NCBI GenBank assembly: GCA_934463165.1
Contig: CAKSJG010000009.1
Location: forward strand, 23,329 to 87,328
Reading direction: 5' to 3'
Source of the DNA: an uncultured Clostridia bacterium
GTDB lineage: Bacteria; Bacillota; Clostridia; UMGS1810
DNA: 64,000 nucleotides
Part shown: positions 51,537 through 61,073 of the stretch, piece after piece
How the letters are laid out: each line of letters opens with the position of its first letter
Position numbering within the stretch: position 1 is the stretch's first letter
The notes under the pieces: generated by a model
Seen by the model: only the letters and a program-made list of their open reading frames with translations
Databases searched by the model: none
What the model was told of the DNA's origin: nothing
Position numbers and translations under genes: made by a program

Positions 51537-54280
51537 AATTCAAAAGAATTATATGCTTGCTTATATCAGTGCTGATTTGTATTTCCGCATCTCCTGCCGG
51601 AAGTGTAAGGGCAGATGAAAGCAATAATTTTGATCTTTCGGCATACGGAGAGCAAATGCGTGTGCTTTCTGATCTGGGAATAATTTCGTCGGATGCGGTT
51701 CAGTCTTCCGATATATCGCGCGGCGAATTTGCAGACATAACGGTTCGCATGCTCGGCATGCAGCCGACAGGCGGATCCGGAAACGCACATTCAATGTTTA
51801 ATGATGTAAGCACGGATTATAAATACGGTTCAAGCATTGAGCTTGCCGTTAAGGCGGGCATAATGAGCGGAGACGGCAACGGCTGCTTCCGCCCCGAGAA
51901 AAATGTATCGGCACCCGAGGCTATGAAGGTTCTTGTATGCCTTTTGGGTTACGGAATGAGAGCCGAGGCAAACGGAGGATACCCCGCAGGATATATCCGC
52001 GAGGCCGTAAGCCTTAAAATCTCGGGCAGCACGGGGGCAGACTCAACCGCGCCGCTTGCACGCCAGTCACTGTATAAAATGCTTTATAACACACTCCTTA
52101 CGGAAATTGCAAGACAGGATTCTTACGGCAGCGACAAAAGCTACAGTGTGTCAAATGACAGATTGTTTACGGAAGAATACTTAAATGTTTATGTATCGGA
52201 CGGTATAATCACTGCGTCCGACAGTGTGTGCACGGACGGCGGTGAGCTCTGCAGAAGCGGCAGAATCCGCATGGACGGCGAAACATATAAGCTTGCGCGG
52301 CAAATTCCCGACAGGGTAGGGTATAAGATAAAACTTTTTTATGAAAAGCACGGTTCGGAGCGTACGGTAGTTTCATATCTTGAACAGGAAAACAAGGTTA
52401 TAACGCTTTCTGCCGAAAATATCGAAAAGTTTGATAAACAGAAAACGGCATATGAATATATGCTGAACAGCAAAAACGTACGCTTTATGATATCAAGCGG
52501 TTCAGCTGTTGTGTATAACGGTGAAGTGCTTAAATCCAACATGGAAAAATATGCCGTGCCAAAGCACGGAAGCGTTACACTCATCGATAATAACGGTGAC
52601 TCGGTATATGATGTTGTATTTATTGAAGACTATATAAATATTGTGGTTGACAGATATTCTTCATATAAAAACTCAATTTCGGAGCGTTCGGATATATATG
52701 CGTCAGAATCGCATGTGATTAATCTCGATGATTATGACAGGGTTGTTATACTCGATGAATCAAATGAGGAAAAGTCCGCCGATAAGCTTAAAAAGAACGA
52801 TATTTTATCCGTATTTTCTTCAATAGACTCAAAGTCTCTTACAATTAAGGTCTCGTCCAAAAAAATAATCGGACGCATTGATGAATTTAACAGTGCGGAT
52901 AAAAAGATTATTACCGGCGGAACACAATACTCTCTTTCTGATGATTTGAAGTTTAATGTATCATCTGTAAAAGCCGGAGATAACTACAGTTTTTATATGG
53001 ATTGCATGGGCGAGATTGCATTTATGGAAAAATCAAGCTGGAACTCGAATCTTGCATATCTTATATCAGTATCGGAAAATAAAAAAGGTCTTGAAACCGA
53101 AGGATATATCAAACTTATGAACAGCGAAGCGGATGTCAATGTATATTCTCTTGCCGACAAGGTCAGGGTTACATATTATGAAAACGGCGTCAAAACAAAG
53201 CTTATGGAGCCCGAAGAAATTGTTAGTAAAGTAAACGGCGAAAGGTATATGGTGCTGTTTGATTTTAAAGCAAAAGATGAAAGCAATGCAAGCGGGAAGT
53301 ATGATACCGTAACCGAGCTCACTCTGCCGCTTATTGCCGAAACAAGGGAGATGGCGGCTCAGGCATCCGATTACCCGATAATAAATAATAAGTATTATCT
53401 TAACGATTGGCCGAATTTAAATGACGGCGAAACAAAAACCGTAACATTCAAACGCGGAATGTACGGAATTGCAAACCATGTGCTTTTTGATAAAACCGGA
53501 ACATATTTTGCCGTTCCGCCGCTCTCTGTTTCCGATGTAGACGAGGTTAATGTCGGAACTGCGGGAATATGGAGCATACCCACAGACACGAGCATGGCGG
53601 TAAGCCGCCCAAGTGCAGGCGGAATCAATGAATTTGAAGCATACAGCTATGGCGGAGACAGACTTCAGAATAACATAATGGTGTGGTATTCGTCAAACGT
53701 TGAAACCAATGTTAAGCAAGACAGCCGCGCTTATATGGTGCTTGATGTAACTTCAACCTGGAATGCCGAGAAAAAGGAAGAGGAAACGAAGCTTACTCTC
53801 GGAGGCGATGTCGGACAAATTGCGGAATTTACAGTTGAAAATACCGATATGCTGAAATCGGATTATTTAAAGAAACAAAAGCATGTCGGTCTTGTCCCGG
53901 CGATTGATGAAAGCAAGACAGAAATCGAAAGTGGCGACATCATAAAGATAAAGGCAAGCTCCGTTAAAAAGGTAATATCCGATATTGTTTTGATATATGA
54001 CAGACGGAACAATAAGATGTGCTATGACCTTTCACAAAGGGATACGCTCAGCAGAATAGCTGTCGGAACGGTTTTGCGCGTGGGTAATGTTGCGGGATTT
54101 GAGTTTGAGGTTTTCGGCGGAAATATCGAGAGGAACAACTTTGATTCCGACAAGCCGATAATATATGATGAAAAATCAAAAACAGGCAAGGTCGGAACGG
54201 TCAGCGATGTTGAAGTCGGTGATACAATCGTTGTGGACGAAAGATGGGATATATGCTGTCAGTATTTTATTTATAAATAA
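51533..54280 (+). CDS. SLH domain protein, large, function unknown
   Basis: The 915-residue protein has a signal peptide (MKFKRIICLLISVLICISASPAGS) and SLH-like repeats near the N-terminus (about 33-190: LGIISSDAVQSSDISRGEFADITVRMLG, MFNDVSTDYKYGSSIELAVKAGIMSGDGNG). A long beta-rich region of repeated small domains follows. I recognise no catalytic motif. The SLH placement suggests that the rest of the chain extends outwards from the wall. Its start overlaps the previous stop by four bases (ATGA), so the two are translationally coupled. Confidence 0.8.
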   Translation: MKFKRIICLLISVLICISASPAGSVRADESNNFDLSAYGEQMRVLSDLGIISSDAVQSSDISRGEFADITVRMLGMQPTGGSGNAHSMFNDVSTDYKYGSSIELAVKAGIMSGDGNGCFRPEKNVSAPEAMKVLVCLLGYGMRAEANGGYPAGYIREAVSLKISGSTGADSTAPLARQSLYKMLYNTLLTEIARQDSYGSDKSYSVSNDRLFTEEYLNVYVSDGIITASDSVCTDGGELCRSGRIRMDGETYKLARQIPDRVGYKIKLFYEKHGSERTVVSYLEQENKVITLSAENIEKFDKQKTAYEYMLNSKNVRFMISSGSAVVYNGEVLKSNMEKYAVPKHGSVTLIDNNGDSVYDVVFIEDYINIVVDRYSSYKNSISERSDIYASESHVINLDDYDRVVILDESNEEKSADKLKKNDILSVFSSIDSKSLTIKVSSKKIIGRIDEFNSADKKIITGGTQYSLSDDLKFNVSSVKAGDNYSFYMDCMGEIAFMEKSSWNSNLAYLISVSENKKGLETEGYIKLMNSEADVNVYSLADKVRVTYYENGVKTKLMEPEEIVSKVNGERYMVLFDFKAKDESNASGKYDTVTELTLPLIAETREMAAQASDYPIINNKYYLNDWPNLNDGETKTVTFKRGMYGIANHVLFDKTGTYFAVPPLSVSDVDEVNVGTAGIWSIPTDTSMAVSRPSAGGINEFEAYSYGGDRLQNNIMVWYSSNVETNVKQDSRAYMVLDVTSTWNAEKKEEETKLTLGGDVGQIAEFTVENTDMLKSDYLKKQKHVGLVPAIDESKTEIESGDIIKIKASSVKKVISDIVLIYDRRNNKMCYDLSQRDTLSRIAVGTVLRVGNVAGFEFEVFGGNIERNNFDSDKPIIYDEKSKTGKVGTVSDVEVGDTIVVDERWDICCQYFIYK

Positions 54281-54309
54281 TATTGTTTATTTAATGAGGT
54301 GATTTTCAT

Positions 54310-57300
54310 ATGAGAAAAATTTCAAAAGCGCTTGCATTTTTGCTTACGGCGGTTTTGATGCTGAGCAGCATTACATTACCGGCATATGCAAGGGAAAGCA
54401 GCGTGACAGTTTCGGATCTTACAAAATACAGTGTAATATACCAAACGGGTGCCGCGGCATCTGCGGCGTATACCAAAAGCGGAGATTTCACAATGAGAAT
54501 ATCCGGAGCCGATCTTTACAGAGATATTTCCATTCCTGCTTCGGTATCGGATATATCTGATTTCGGTTATCTTGAATTTTGGGTATACTCGGCAAACAGT
54601 GTAAAATCGGTGCTTACTCTTTCCGTAATCTCCGATAATCCGGACACTGCGTGCCGCGATTATTATGCGGCGGATTTCACGGTCAGCAAGCAGGGATGGC
54701 AGCTTATTTCGCTGTCTTACGGTAAAGATAACTCAGTGTTTACATCCGTCGGAAAACCCCTCGGATGGGATAAAATCAATTCGCTCTGTATTTGGCCGTA
54801 TTACGGAGGCAAACAGCCCGCCGGCGGAGCAAGCATTTATTTTGACAAAATAGAGGCTTTTGCGGAATCGCAAAATACCGATCCCGAGCCTTCGGATCCC
54901 GGAGAAGATGCAGGCTACGGAGAGGGCGCAAATGACCTGATGATTTATGACTGGAGCAAAAAGGAGAATGTTTCCGAAGCAAAAGGCACATTTTCAACAG
55001 ATCATTCTCTCTCGGGTGACGGAACAAGACTTTGCGATGCCTCCAATCCTTTTCCGACATATCTTCCGCAAATTCCGACAACGGATTGGAGCGGTTACGA
55101 TTATTTGCAGATGACGGTTTATTCCGATGCTCCGACAGGGCAGACTCTCAGCTTTTTTGTAGGCTCCGAAAACCCTGCAACCGACGGAGTTGACGGCTAT
55201 AATTTGAAGCAGCCTATTGTATGGCAGGGCTGGAAAACGGTTACGTTTGAGCTTAAGCCGACATCAACCTGGAGAACGCCTCTCGGCTGGGACATGATAA
55301 CGAGCTTTGAATCATGGTCAGACAGATTTTCGGGCGGAACGAAGCTTTATTTTGACCGTATATGGCTTACAAACAGTCCGATAGATGATATCGGTGCATC
55401 TTCAATAGATAACAGCACCGACTATATAGTACCCGGAAAGGACGGTCCCGATCAAAAGAGAGATTCAATATCGCTTCTGAAGAAAAACTATCCTTCCGGT
55501 CAGCACCCGAGACTTATTCTGACGTGCGATGATTTTGAAAACCTTAAGCGCTATGTTGAAGAAGTTCCGTTTGTCGAAAGCGCATACAGCAATGTGCTTG
55601 CCACGGCAACAAATATACTCGGCTCTCCGGTTACGGGGTATTCAAAGTCTGACGGACTCCGCCTTGACAGAGTTGACTGCAGCAGACTTATACCGCTTGC
55701 GCTTGCATACAAAATAAACGGTGATGTGCGCTATAAAGACAGACTCTGGGAGGAGCTTGAAAGCATCTGCACGTATACCGACTGGAACCCGATACACGAT
55801 ATAGATGTCGGTGATTATGCGCGCCCGGTTGCTCTTGTCTATGACTGGCTTTACAATGACTGGACGGATTCTCAGAGACGTGTTATCAGAAACGGTATGA
55901 TGAGAAACGCAATTTTGCCCTTTATTGAAAATCTGCGTTCACGTTCGGGATTTGCAGGTTCACCCGAAAATCACAATCTTGTTACAAACTCGGGTCTCGG
56001 GATGGCGGCTCTTGCCATGGGCGATGAACCGGGATACGAATATATCTGCAACGAGGTTATTAACGCTACTGCAGATTCAATGCAGCTTGCACTCCAAAAT
56101 TTTGCCCCCGACGGCGCATGCGTTGAGGGTGTAAGCTATTGGGAATACGGTCAGGCTGCAACGTATCTTTATGAATCCGCACTTATATCCGCTCTCGGAA
56201 CGGATTTCGGCATGAAGGATATGGAAGGACTCGATAAAACAGGCGAATATGTGGTTGCAATGCACGGTTGCAGTGACCGTTCGTTTAACTACAGCGATGC
56301 AAGCGAGTTATCATATATATCTCCGTCACTTCTGTGGCTGTCAAGATTATATAACGACCCCGGGCTTGCAAGCTACAGAATAAGCAAGGCAAACGTAAGT
56401 CAGCCGGGATATTATGACCTGCTGTATTACCGTGACGGAATGGGAAGCGAATCATCGGGTTTTAACCGTGATTTTTCTTTCGGCGGTTTAATGAGCGTCG
56501 GCTCAATGAGAAGCAGCTACACAAGCAATAGCGGAATGTATCTCGGATTTAAGGGCGGAAGTCAGGTTACACATTCAGATCTGGACCGCGGAAGTTTTGT
56601 TATGGAAGCTCTCGGTGAAAGATGGATTATTGATTTAGGCTCTGAAAATTACAGCCTGCCGGGACTGTTTTCGTATGATTCAGCAGCAGGAAGATGGACA
56701 TATTACAAAAAACGTGCAGAAGGTCATAATACTATAGTTATAAATCCTGCGGACGATAAAGGGACAAGGCATGCAGATCAGAATGTTGATGCAAATTCAC
56801 AGATAGAAGAATTCAGATCGTCGGGTTCATATGCATACGGCATTGTGGATCTTACGGATGCATATACACCATATGTGACGCAGGCAAGGCGCGGCTTTGC
56901 AATGGTTAATAACCGCAGTGCGGTAATAGTTCAGGATGAGATAAAAACTTCCAAACCTATTGAAGTTTATTCATTTTTCCACACAAGTGCGGCCATTGAG
57001 ATTTCCAAAGATAAAAAAAGCGCAGTGCTGACTTTAAACGGCAAAAAAATGAAGGCGACTCTTGCGTCTCCGTCAAACGCTGTTTTTGAAGATATGAAAG
57101 CGGAATCTCTCCTTGAAAAATATAAAAATACGGGAACCAAGGTTTCCGACAGCATACGCAAGCTTGCAGTTCATCTTAAAGACGCGTCAAATCCGACAAT
57201 ATCGGTTGTGTTTGAGCCGATATATGACGGACAGACGGGATCAACACTTCCCAAACTGCTCCCGCTTGATTCGTGGGCTGCATACGGCAGCTTCAGCACA

Positions 57301-58482
57301 GCGCTCACATCGCTGAGCGTCGGAGGTATTCCGGTTGACGGATTTAGTCCCGATAACACAAACTATGTTGTGGATTCTGATGCCGATACGGTATCAGCAA
57401 CGGCTTCGGAGGGCATTGAAATATCATATGTTCAACCTACGCAAGAAAGCAATTCGGCATATGTTACAGCACGTTCAAATGATACGGCGATAACCTACAG
57501 CATTACTTTTGAGCCGAAGGAAAGAATATATAAAACTGACACAAGTTCCGAAACTTATGAAATAAAGAGCGCTGAATCCGAAAATATTCCGCAGGCGGAA
57601 AATCCTCCCGAAGCTACTGTCGACGGTAATTTTGCAACCCGATGGTCGGCAGACGGAGAGGTCTCTGCAATATGGGATCTCGGTGAGGTTAGGGATCTTA
57701 ACAAGATTAACCTTGCATTTATGAACGGAGATCAGAGAAGCACGATATTTGATATTGATGTTTCGGAAGATAAGGAAAACTGGGTTAACGTATATTCGGG
57801 ACAGAGCAGCGGCAAAACCTCATCATACGAGAGCTTTATGTTTGCTCTGACAAGAGGAAGATATATAAAATTTCGCGGACACGGAAATACTTCAAACGAA
57901 TGGAACAGTATTTCAGAGGTAAGCGTTCCCGTTGCGAATATTATTGATTTTGATGACACAAAGGGTCACTGGGCAGAGGATAACATATCATATATGGCAA
58001 ATGAGGGCTTTGTAAACGGCATCGGAGATAAATTGTTTATGCCGGATAGCACCGTGACCTATGCCGAGGGGATTGCCATGGCAGAGAGAATACTCGGTTT
58101 TTCACCCGAATCAAGCGCTGCCGGTGAATGGTATGAGCCTTACATCAAGACAGCGGAGACGAAAAAGCTGATTCCGGATTTGTGGTATTCGGACGGACGG
58201 CTTGACCCGAATAAGCCGATGACGCGCGCCGATATGTGTATGCTTCTTGTTAAGGCATATGAATCCAAAAATGCGGGAAATACTATTCCGCATTACGGAA
58301 TTACTGATAAGTTTACCGATCTTATATCTGTTTCGGCAGATGAGAAAAACGCAATTGACGCATGCCTGTCTCTGAGGCTTGCAAAGGGCGCAAGTGATAC
58401 GGTATTTGCTCCCGAAAACAGTGTAACGCGTGCCGAAGCGGCAGTTTTTCTTGAAAGATTATATCTTAAAATTTACGCATAA
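54310..58482 (+). CDS. Heparinase II/III-like SLH-anchored polysaccharide lyase-type protein
   Basis: The 1390-residue secreted protein has a signal peptide and two carbohydrate-binding-like modules (about 30-190 and 205-360; both with YLEFWVYS/YLQMTVYSD-type strands). A heparinase II/III-type region spans about 395-975: an alpha-barrel with DWNPIHDIDVGDYARPVALVYDW and ENHNLVTNSG (N554, H555), SYWEYGQA near 609, then a beta-sandwich with THSDLDRGSFVMEALG and AEGHNTIVINP. A cadherin-like domain (about 995-1070), a discoidin-like F5/8C region (about 1085-1207) and three C-terminal SLH repeats (from about 1215, FDDTKGHWAEDNISYM) follow. Polymer cleavage is inferred; the exact substrate is unknown. 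GAGGTG precedes the ATG. Confidence 0.85.
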   Translation: MRKISKALAFLLTAVLMLSSITLPAYARESSVTVSDLTKYSVIYQTGAAASAAYTKSGDFTMRISGADLYRDISIPASVSDISDFGYLEFWVYSANSVKSVLTLSVISDNPDTACRDYYAADFTVSKQGWQLISLSYGKDNSVFTSVGKPLGWDKINSLCIWPYYGGKQPAGGASIYFDKIEAFAESQNTDPEPSDPGEDAGYGEGANDLMIYDWSKKENVSEAKGTFSTDHSLSGDGTRLCDASNPFPTYLPQIPTTDWSGYDYLQMTVYSDAPTGQTLSFFVGSENPATDGVDGYNLKQPIVWQGWKTVTFELKPTSTWRTPLGWDMITSFESWSDRFSGGTKLYFDRIWLTNSPIDDIGASSIDNSTDYIVPGKDGPDQKRDSISLLKKNYPSGQHPRLILTCDDFENLKRYVEEVPFVESAYSNVLATATNILGSPVTGYSKSDGLRLDRVDCSRLIPLALAYKINGDVRYKDRLWEELESICTYTDWNPIHDIDVGDYARPVALVYDWLYNDWTDSQRRVIRNGMMRNAILPFIENLRSRSGFAGSPENHNLVTNSGLGMAALAMGDEPGYEYICNEVINATADSMQLALQNFAPDGACVEGVSYWEYGQAATYLYESALISALGTDFGMKDMEGLDKTGEYVVAMHGCSDRSFNYSDASELSYISPSLLWLSRLYNDPGLASYRISKANVSQPGYYDLLYYRDGMGSESSGFNRDFSFGGLMSVGSMRSSYTSNSGMYLGFKGGSQVTHSDLDRGSFVMEALGERWIIDLGSENYSLPGLFSYDSAAGRWTYYKKRAEGHNTIVINPADDKGTRHADQNVDANSQIEEFRSSGSYAYGIVDLTDAYTPYVTQARRGFAMVNNRSAVIVQDEIKTSKPIEVYSFFHTSAAIEISKDKKSAVLTLNGKKMKATLASPSNAVFEDMKAESLLEKYKNTGTKVSDSIRKLAVHLKDASNPTISVVFEPIYDGQTGSTLPKLLPLDSWAAYGSFSTALTSLSVGGIPVDGFSPDNTNYVVDSDADTVSATASEGIEISYVQPTQESNSAYVTARSNDTAITYSITFEPKERIYKTDTSSETYEIKSAESENIPQAENPPEATVDGNFATRWSADGEVSAIWDLGEVRDLNKINLAFMNGDQRSTIFDIDVSEDKENWVNVYSGQSSGKTSSYESFMFALTRGRYIKFRGHGNTSNEWNSISEVSVPVANIIDFDDTKGHWAEDNISYMANEGFVNGIGDKLFMPDSTVTYAEGIAMAERILGFSPESSAAGEWYEPYIKTAETKKLIPDLWYSDGRLDPNKPMTRADMCMLLVKAYESKNAGNTIPHYGITDKFTDLISVSADEKNAIDACLSLRLAKGASDTVFAPENSVTRAEAAVFLERLYLKIYA

Positions 58483-58495
58483 TGCTGTTTGTACG

Positions 58496-58544
58496 GCAGC
58501 ATCCCGATGAAAACAGACCGTTCATTGGGATGCTGCTTTGTTTT
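58496..58544 (+). terminator. Intrinsic terminator at the end of the secreted-protein cluster
   Basis: GCAGCATCCCGATG pairs with CATTGGGATGCTGC with one mismatch around a 13-base loop, followed by TTTGTTTT. Confidence 0.85.
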
Positions 58545-58593
58545 ACCTCAAATAAATTTAACACAATTGTAAAAAATAAAGATGATATATTAA

Positions 58594-58622
58594 TTGACTA
58601 ATTTGCCATTGCATGATATAAT
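58594..58622 (+). promoter_or_regulatory. Promoter of the DUF1385-prmC operon
   Basis: TTGACT (58594-58599) and TATAAT (58617-58622) have a 17-base spacer. Confidence 0.6.
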
Positions 58623-58726
58623 AGGATAAATTGAGAAAATATATTTACAATTAATATTATATCGCATCGGTTATTTACAGATGCATGTATGTAATATGTC
58701 TGTTTGCATATAAGGGAGATCTTCAC

Positions 58727-59710
58727 ATGAAGAAAAAAGAATGTAAAAACAAAAATTGCCACATGACCTCCATCGGCGGTCAGGCTGTTATAGAGGGCGT
58801 CATGATGAGAGGTCCGAAAAAAATTGCGACAGCGGTGAGAAAATCCGACGGTTCGATTGTTATTGACGATCGTGACGTAAATTCGTTCATCAAGAATCAT
58901 CACCTTGATAAAATTCCGATTATAAGAGGAATAATCGCGTTTTTTGAATCTTTGGTTACCGGAGTCAGATGTCTGATGTTTTCGGCAAATCAGGTCGATC
59001 TTGAAGACGGCAGCTCGCCGGAGGAAGAATCGAAGTTTGAAAAATGGCTTGACGATAAATTAGGCGATAAGGTAAAGGATATTGCAATCTATTTTTCGGT
59101 TGTTGTATCGCTCATATTCAGCATAGGGCTTTTTATGATACTTCCGACTCTTGTTGCCGGGTGGATCAAGGCTGTTGTTAAGTATTTGGGAGGCGCTTTG
59201 GAGAGCAAAATTGTTTTAAATCTCATAGAGGGCGCCGTTAAAATATCGATCTTTTTGCTGTATCTGTGGGGAGTATCGCATATGAGCGACATTAAGCGTG
59301 TGTTTGAATATCACGGCGCAGAGCACAAATCCATTGCCGCATATGAAGCAGGGGAAGAGTTAACACCCGAAAACGCAAAAAAATACACAAGGCTTCACCC
59401 GAGATGCGGAACAAGCTTTCTGCTTATCGTAATGGTTATAAGTATATTGATGTTTTCGCTGCTCACATGGTCGGTATGGTGGGTGAGAATAGTATACAGA
59501 CTTCTTCTTCTCCCGTTTGTTGCAGGAATTTCGTATGAAATCATAAAAGCTGCCGGCAGACATCCGGACGGAATTGTCGGAATACTTACCAAACCCGGTC
59601 TCTGGCTGCAGAGGCTCACAACGAGAGAACCCGATGAAAGTCAGCTTGAGGTTGCCATTGCGGCTCTTAAGGCTGTTGTGCCCGAGGATAAAGAGGAAGA
59701 TAAATGGTAA
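58727..59710 (+). CDS. DUF1385 family membrane protein (YqhQ-like)
   Basis: The 327-residue protein has the family start GGQAVIEGVMMRGP, several central hydrophobic segments (about 115-210 and 240-275), and the conserved EYHGAEHKSIAAYE and HPRCGTSFLLIV motifs, followed by SYEIIKAAGRHP. The function is unsettled, although the gene is commonly placed beside prmC in Firmicutes as here. ATG 58727 follows GGGAGAT; an upstream ATG is rejected. It overlaps prmC by seven bases. Confidence 0.92.
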   Translation: MKKKECKNKNCHMTSIGGQAVIEGVMMRGPKKIATAVRKSDGSIVIDDRDVNSFIKNHHLDKIPIIRGIIAFFESLVTGVRCLMFSANQVDLEDGSSPEEESKFEKWLDDKLGDKVKDIAIYFSVVVSLIFSIGLFMILPTLVAGWIKAVVKYLGGALESKIVLNLIEGAVKISIFLLYLWGVSHMSDIKRVFEYHGAEHKSIAAYEAGEELTPENAKKYTRLHPRCGTSFLLIVMVISILMFSLLTWSVWWVRIVYRLLLLPFVAGISYEIIKAAGRHPDGIVGILTKPGLWLQRLTTREPDESQLEVAIAALKAVVPEDKEEDKW

Positions 59711-60561
59711 ATATATCCGAAGCCGTAAAAATCGGAGCGGAAATACTTTCCGCATATGATAACGCAAGACTTGAGGCAGAAATATTATTAAAAGATGTTT
59801 TAAACCGAGACTCGATTTTTCTTGTTACGCATTCGTCCGATGTTCTTTTGAGTGCTGATTTTGACAAGTTTCTGTTGCATTGCAAAAGGCGTGCCGCAGG
59901 CGAGCCCTCGGCATATATAACAGGCAAAAAAGAGTTTATGTCGCTTGAGTTTGAGGTTGACAAAAACGTGCTCATACCGCGCCCGGAAACGGAGCTCACG
60001 GTTGAGATAATAATAGACGAATACAGCAAAAAAAACGCTTATATTGCTGATATCTGCACGGGTTCGGGTGCAATAGCCTGTTCTTTGGCAAAATATCTGC
60101 AGGATGCACATGTTACCGCAACCGACATAAGCAAAGCGGCAATTGATATTGCACAAAAAAACGCAAAGCGTCTCGGTGTTTCCGAAAGAGTGGAATTTAT
60201 GATATCGGACGCGCTTGCGGATAGATATAAATTTGAAAAAAGGTTTGATGTCATTGTCTCGAATCCCCCGTATATCGAAACCGATACGGTGAAAACCCTT
60301 GAGACATGCGTCAAAGATTATGAACCCGTAATTGCTCTTGACGGAGGAACGGACGGACTTGAATTTTACAGAAAAATATCCAAAAACATAAAAATGTTTG
60401 TAAATCCGGGTGCAATGATTATTTTTGAAATAGGATATAATCAGGGCGCGGATGTCGGCAATATCTTATATGCCGACGGTTGGAAAGATATTGAAGTGAT
60501 TAAGGACTACAGCTCAAATGACAGAATTGTGCTTGCCTATGATGACCAGCTTTCAAAATAA
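59704..60561 (+). CDS. prmC: Peptide chain release factor N5-glutamine methyltransferase
   Basis: The 285-residue SAM enzyme methylates the GGQ glutamine of release factors. The N-terminal helical domain (about 1-80) leads to LIPRPETELTVE, the SAM site IADICTGSGAIACSLA near 118, and the catalytic NPPY (VSNPPYIETDTV near 187). LDGGTDGLEFYRKI is also conserved. Length is standard. It is translated from within the end of the DUF1385 gene and overlaps the convergent BofC-like gene by 25 bases. Confidence 0.96.
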   Translation: MVNISEAVKIGAEILSAYDNARLEAEILLKDVLNRDSIFLVTHSSDVLLSADFDKFLLHCKRRAAGEPSAYITGKKEFMSLEFEVDKNVLIPRPETELTVEIIIDEYSKKNAYIADICTGSGAIACSLAKYLQDAHVTATDISKAAIDIAQKNAKRLGVSERVEFMISDALADRYKFEKRFDVIVSNPPYIETDTVKTLETCVKDYEPVIALDGGTDGLEFYRKISKNIKMFVNPGAMIIFEIGYNQGADVGNILYADGWKDIEVIKDYSSNDRIVLAYDDQLSK

Positions 60562-60950
60562 AGGCATATGTCTTCATAATTGTTTGCATATATTCCTTCG
60601 CGCAGCTTTTCTATGTCAGAATCCGACATTACGGATGTATTTGCGCGCGATGAGGTAATGAGCCTTCTTCCGGTTGCTCCGATGTAATACGCGCAGATGT
60701 AATTATCTTCAAGGCGCAGGAGGTATTCTTCCTTTTCGGCAGACGGAGCAGACGGTACGACAGCTTTTTTGACAGGCTGATTTTCCGCTTTCGGCTCGTC
60801 GGCTTTTGCCTCGGAGGTATAAGGCTTTTGCGGCGGCTCCGTTTCGTTTTTTTTGTGTGATACCGATGAATATTGAATAAACACAAATACCGTGAAGAAA
60901 AGCGCCGAGCAGAATATAAGCGCTGCTGTGAGCATGCGGTTGTTTTTCAT
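60537..60950 (-). CDS. BofC-like single-pass membrane protein
   Basis: The 137-residue protein has an N-terminal hydrophobic anchor (about 7-27, LTAALIFCSALFFTVFVFIQY), a Glu/Pro/Lys-rich spacer (about 33-72), and a C-terminal domain EYLLRLEDNYICAYYIG...RLITSS...SDSDIEKLREGIYANN. This resembles the C-terminal domain of BofC, a forespore protein that controls sigma-K processing in Bacillus, as judged by pattern rather than alignment. AAAGGA precedes the start. A role in sporulation is an inference. Confidence 0.65.
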   Translation of the reverse strand: MKNNRMLTAALIFCSALFFTVFVFIQYSSVSHKKNETEPPQKPYTSEAKADEPKAENQPVKKAVVPSAPSAEKEEYLLRLEDNYICAYYIGATGRRLITSSRANTSVMSDSDIEKLREGIYANNYEDICLYFESWSS

Positions 60951-61073
60951 AAAATCAGTCCTTTCGCTGTTATGTAAATATTGTTAGCTCAGGGGAAAAA
61001 ATTATACATAAAACATACATACAATTTTTAAAATCAGGCAAATTAATTACTGATATTCGGAGATGATAGCTAA

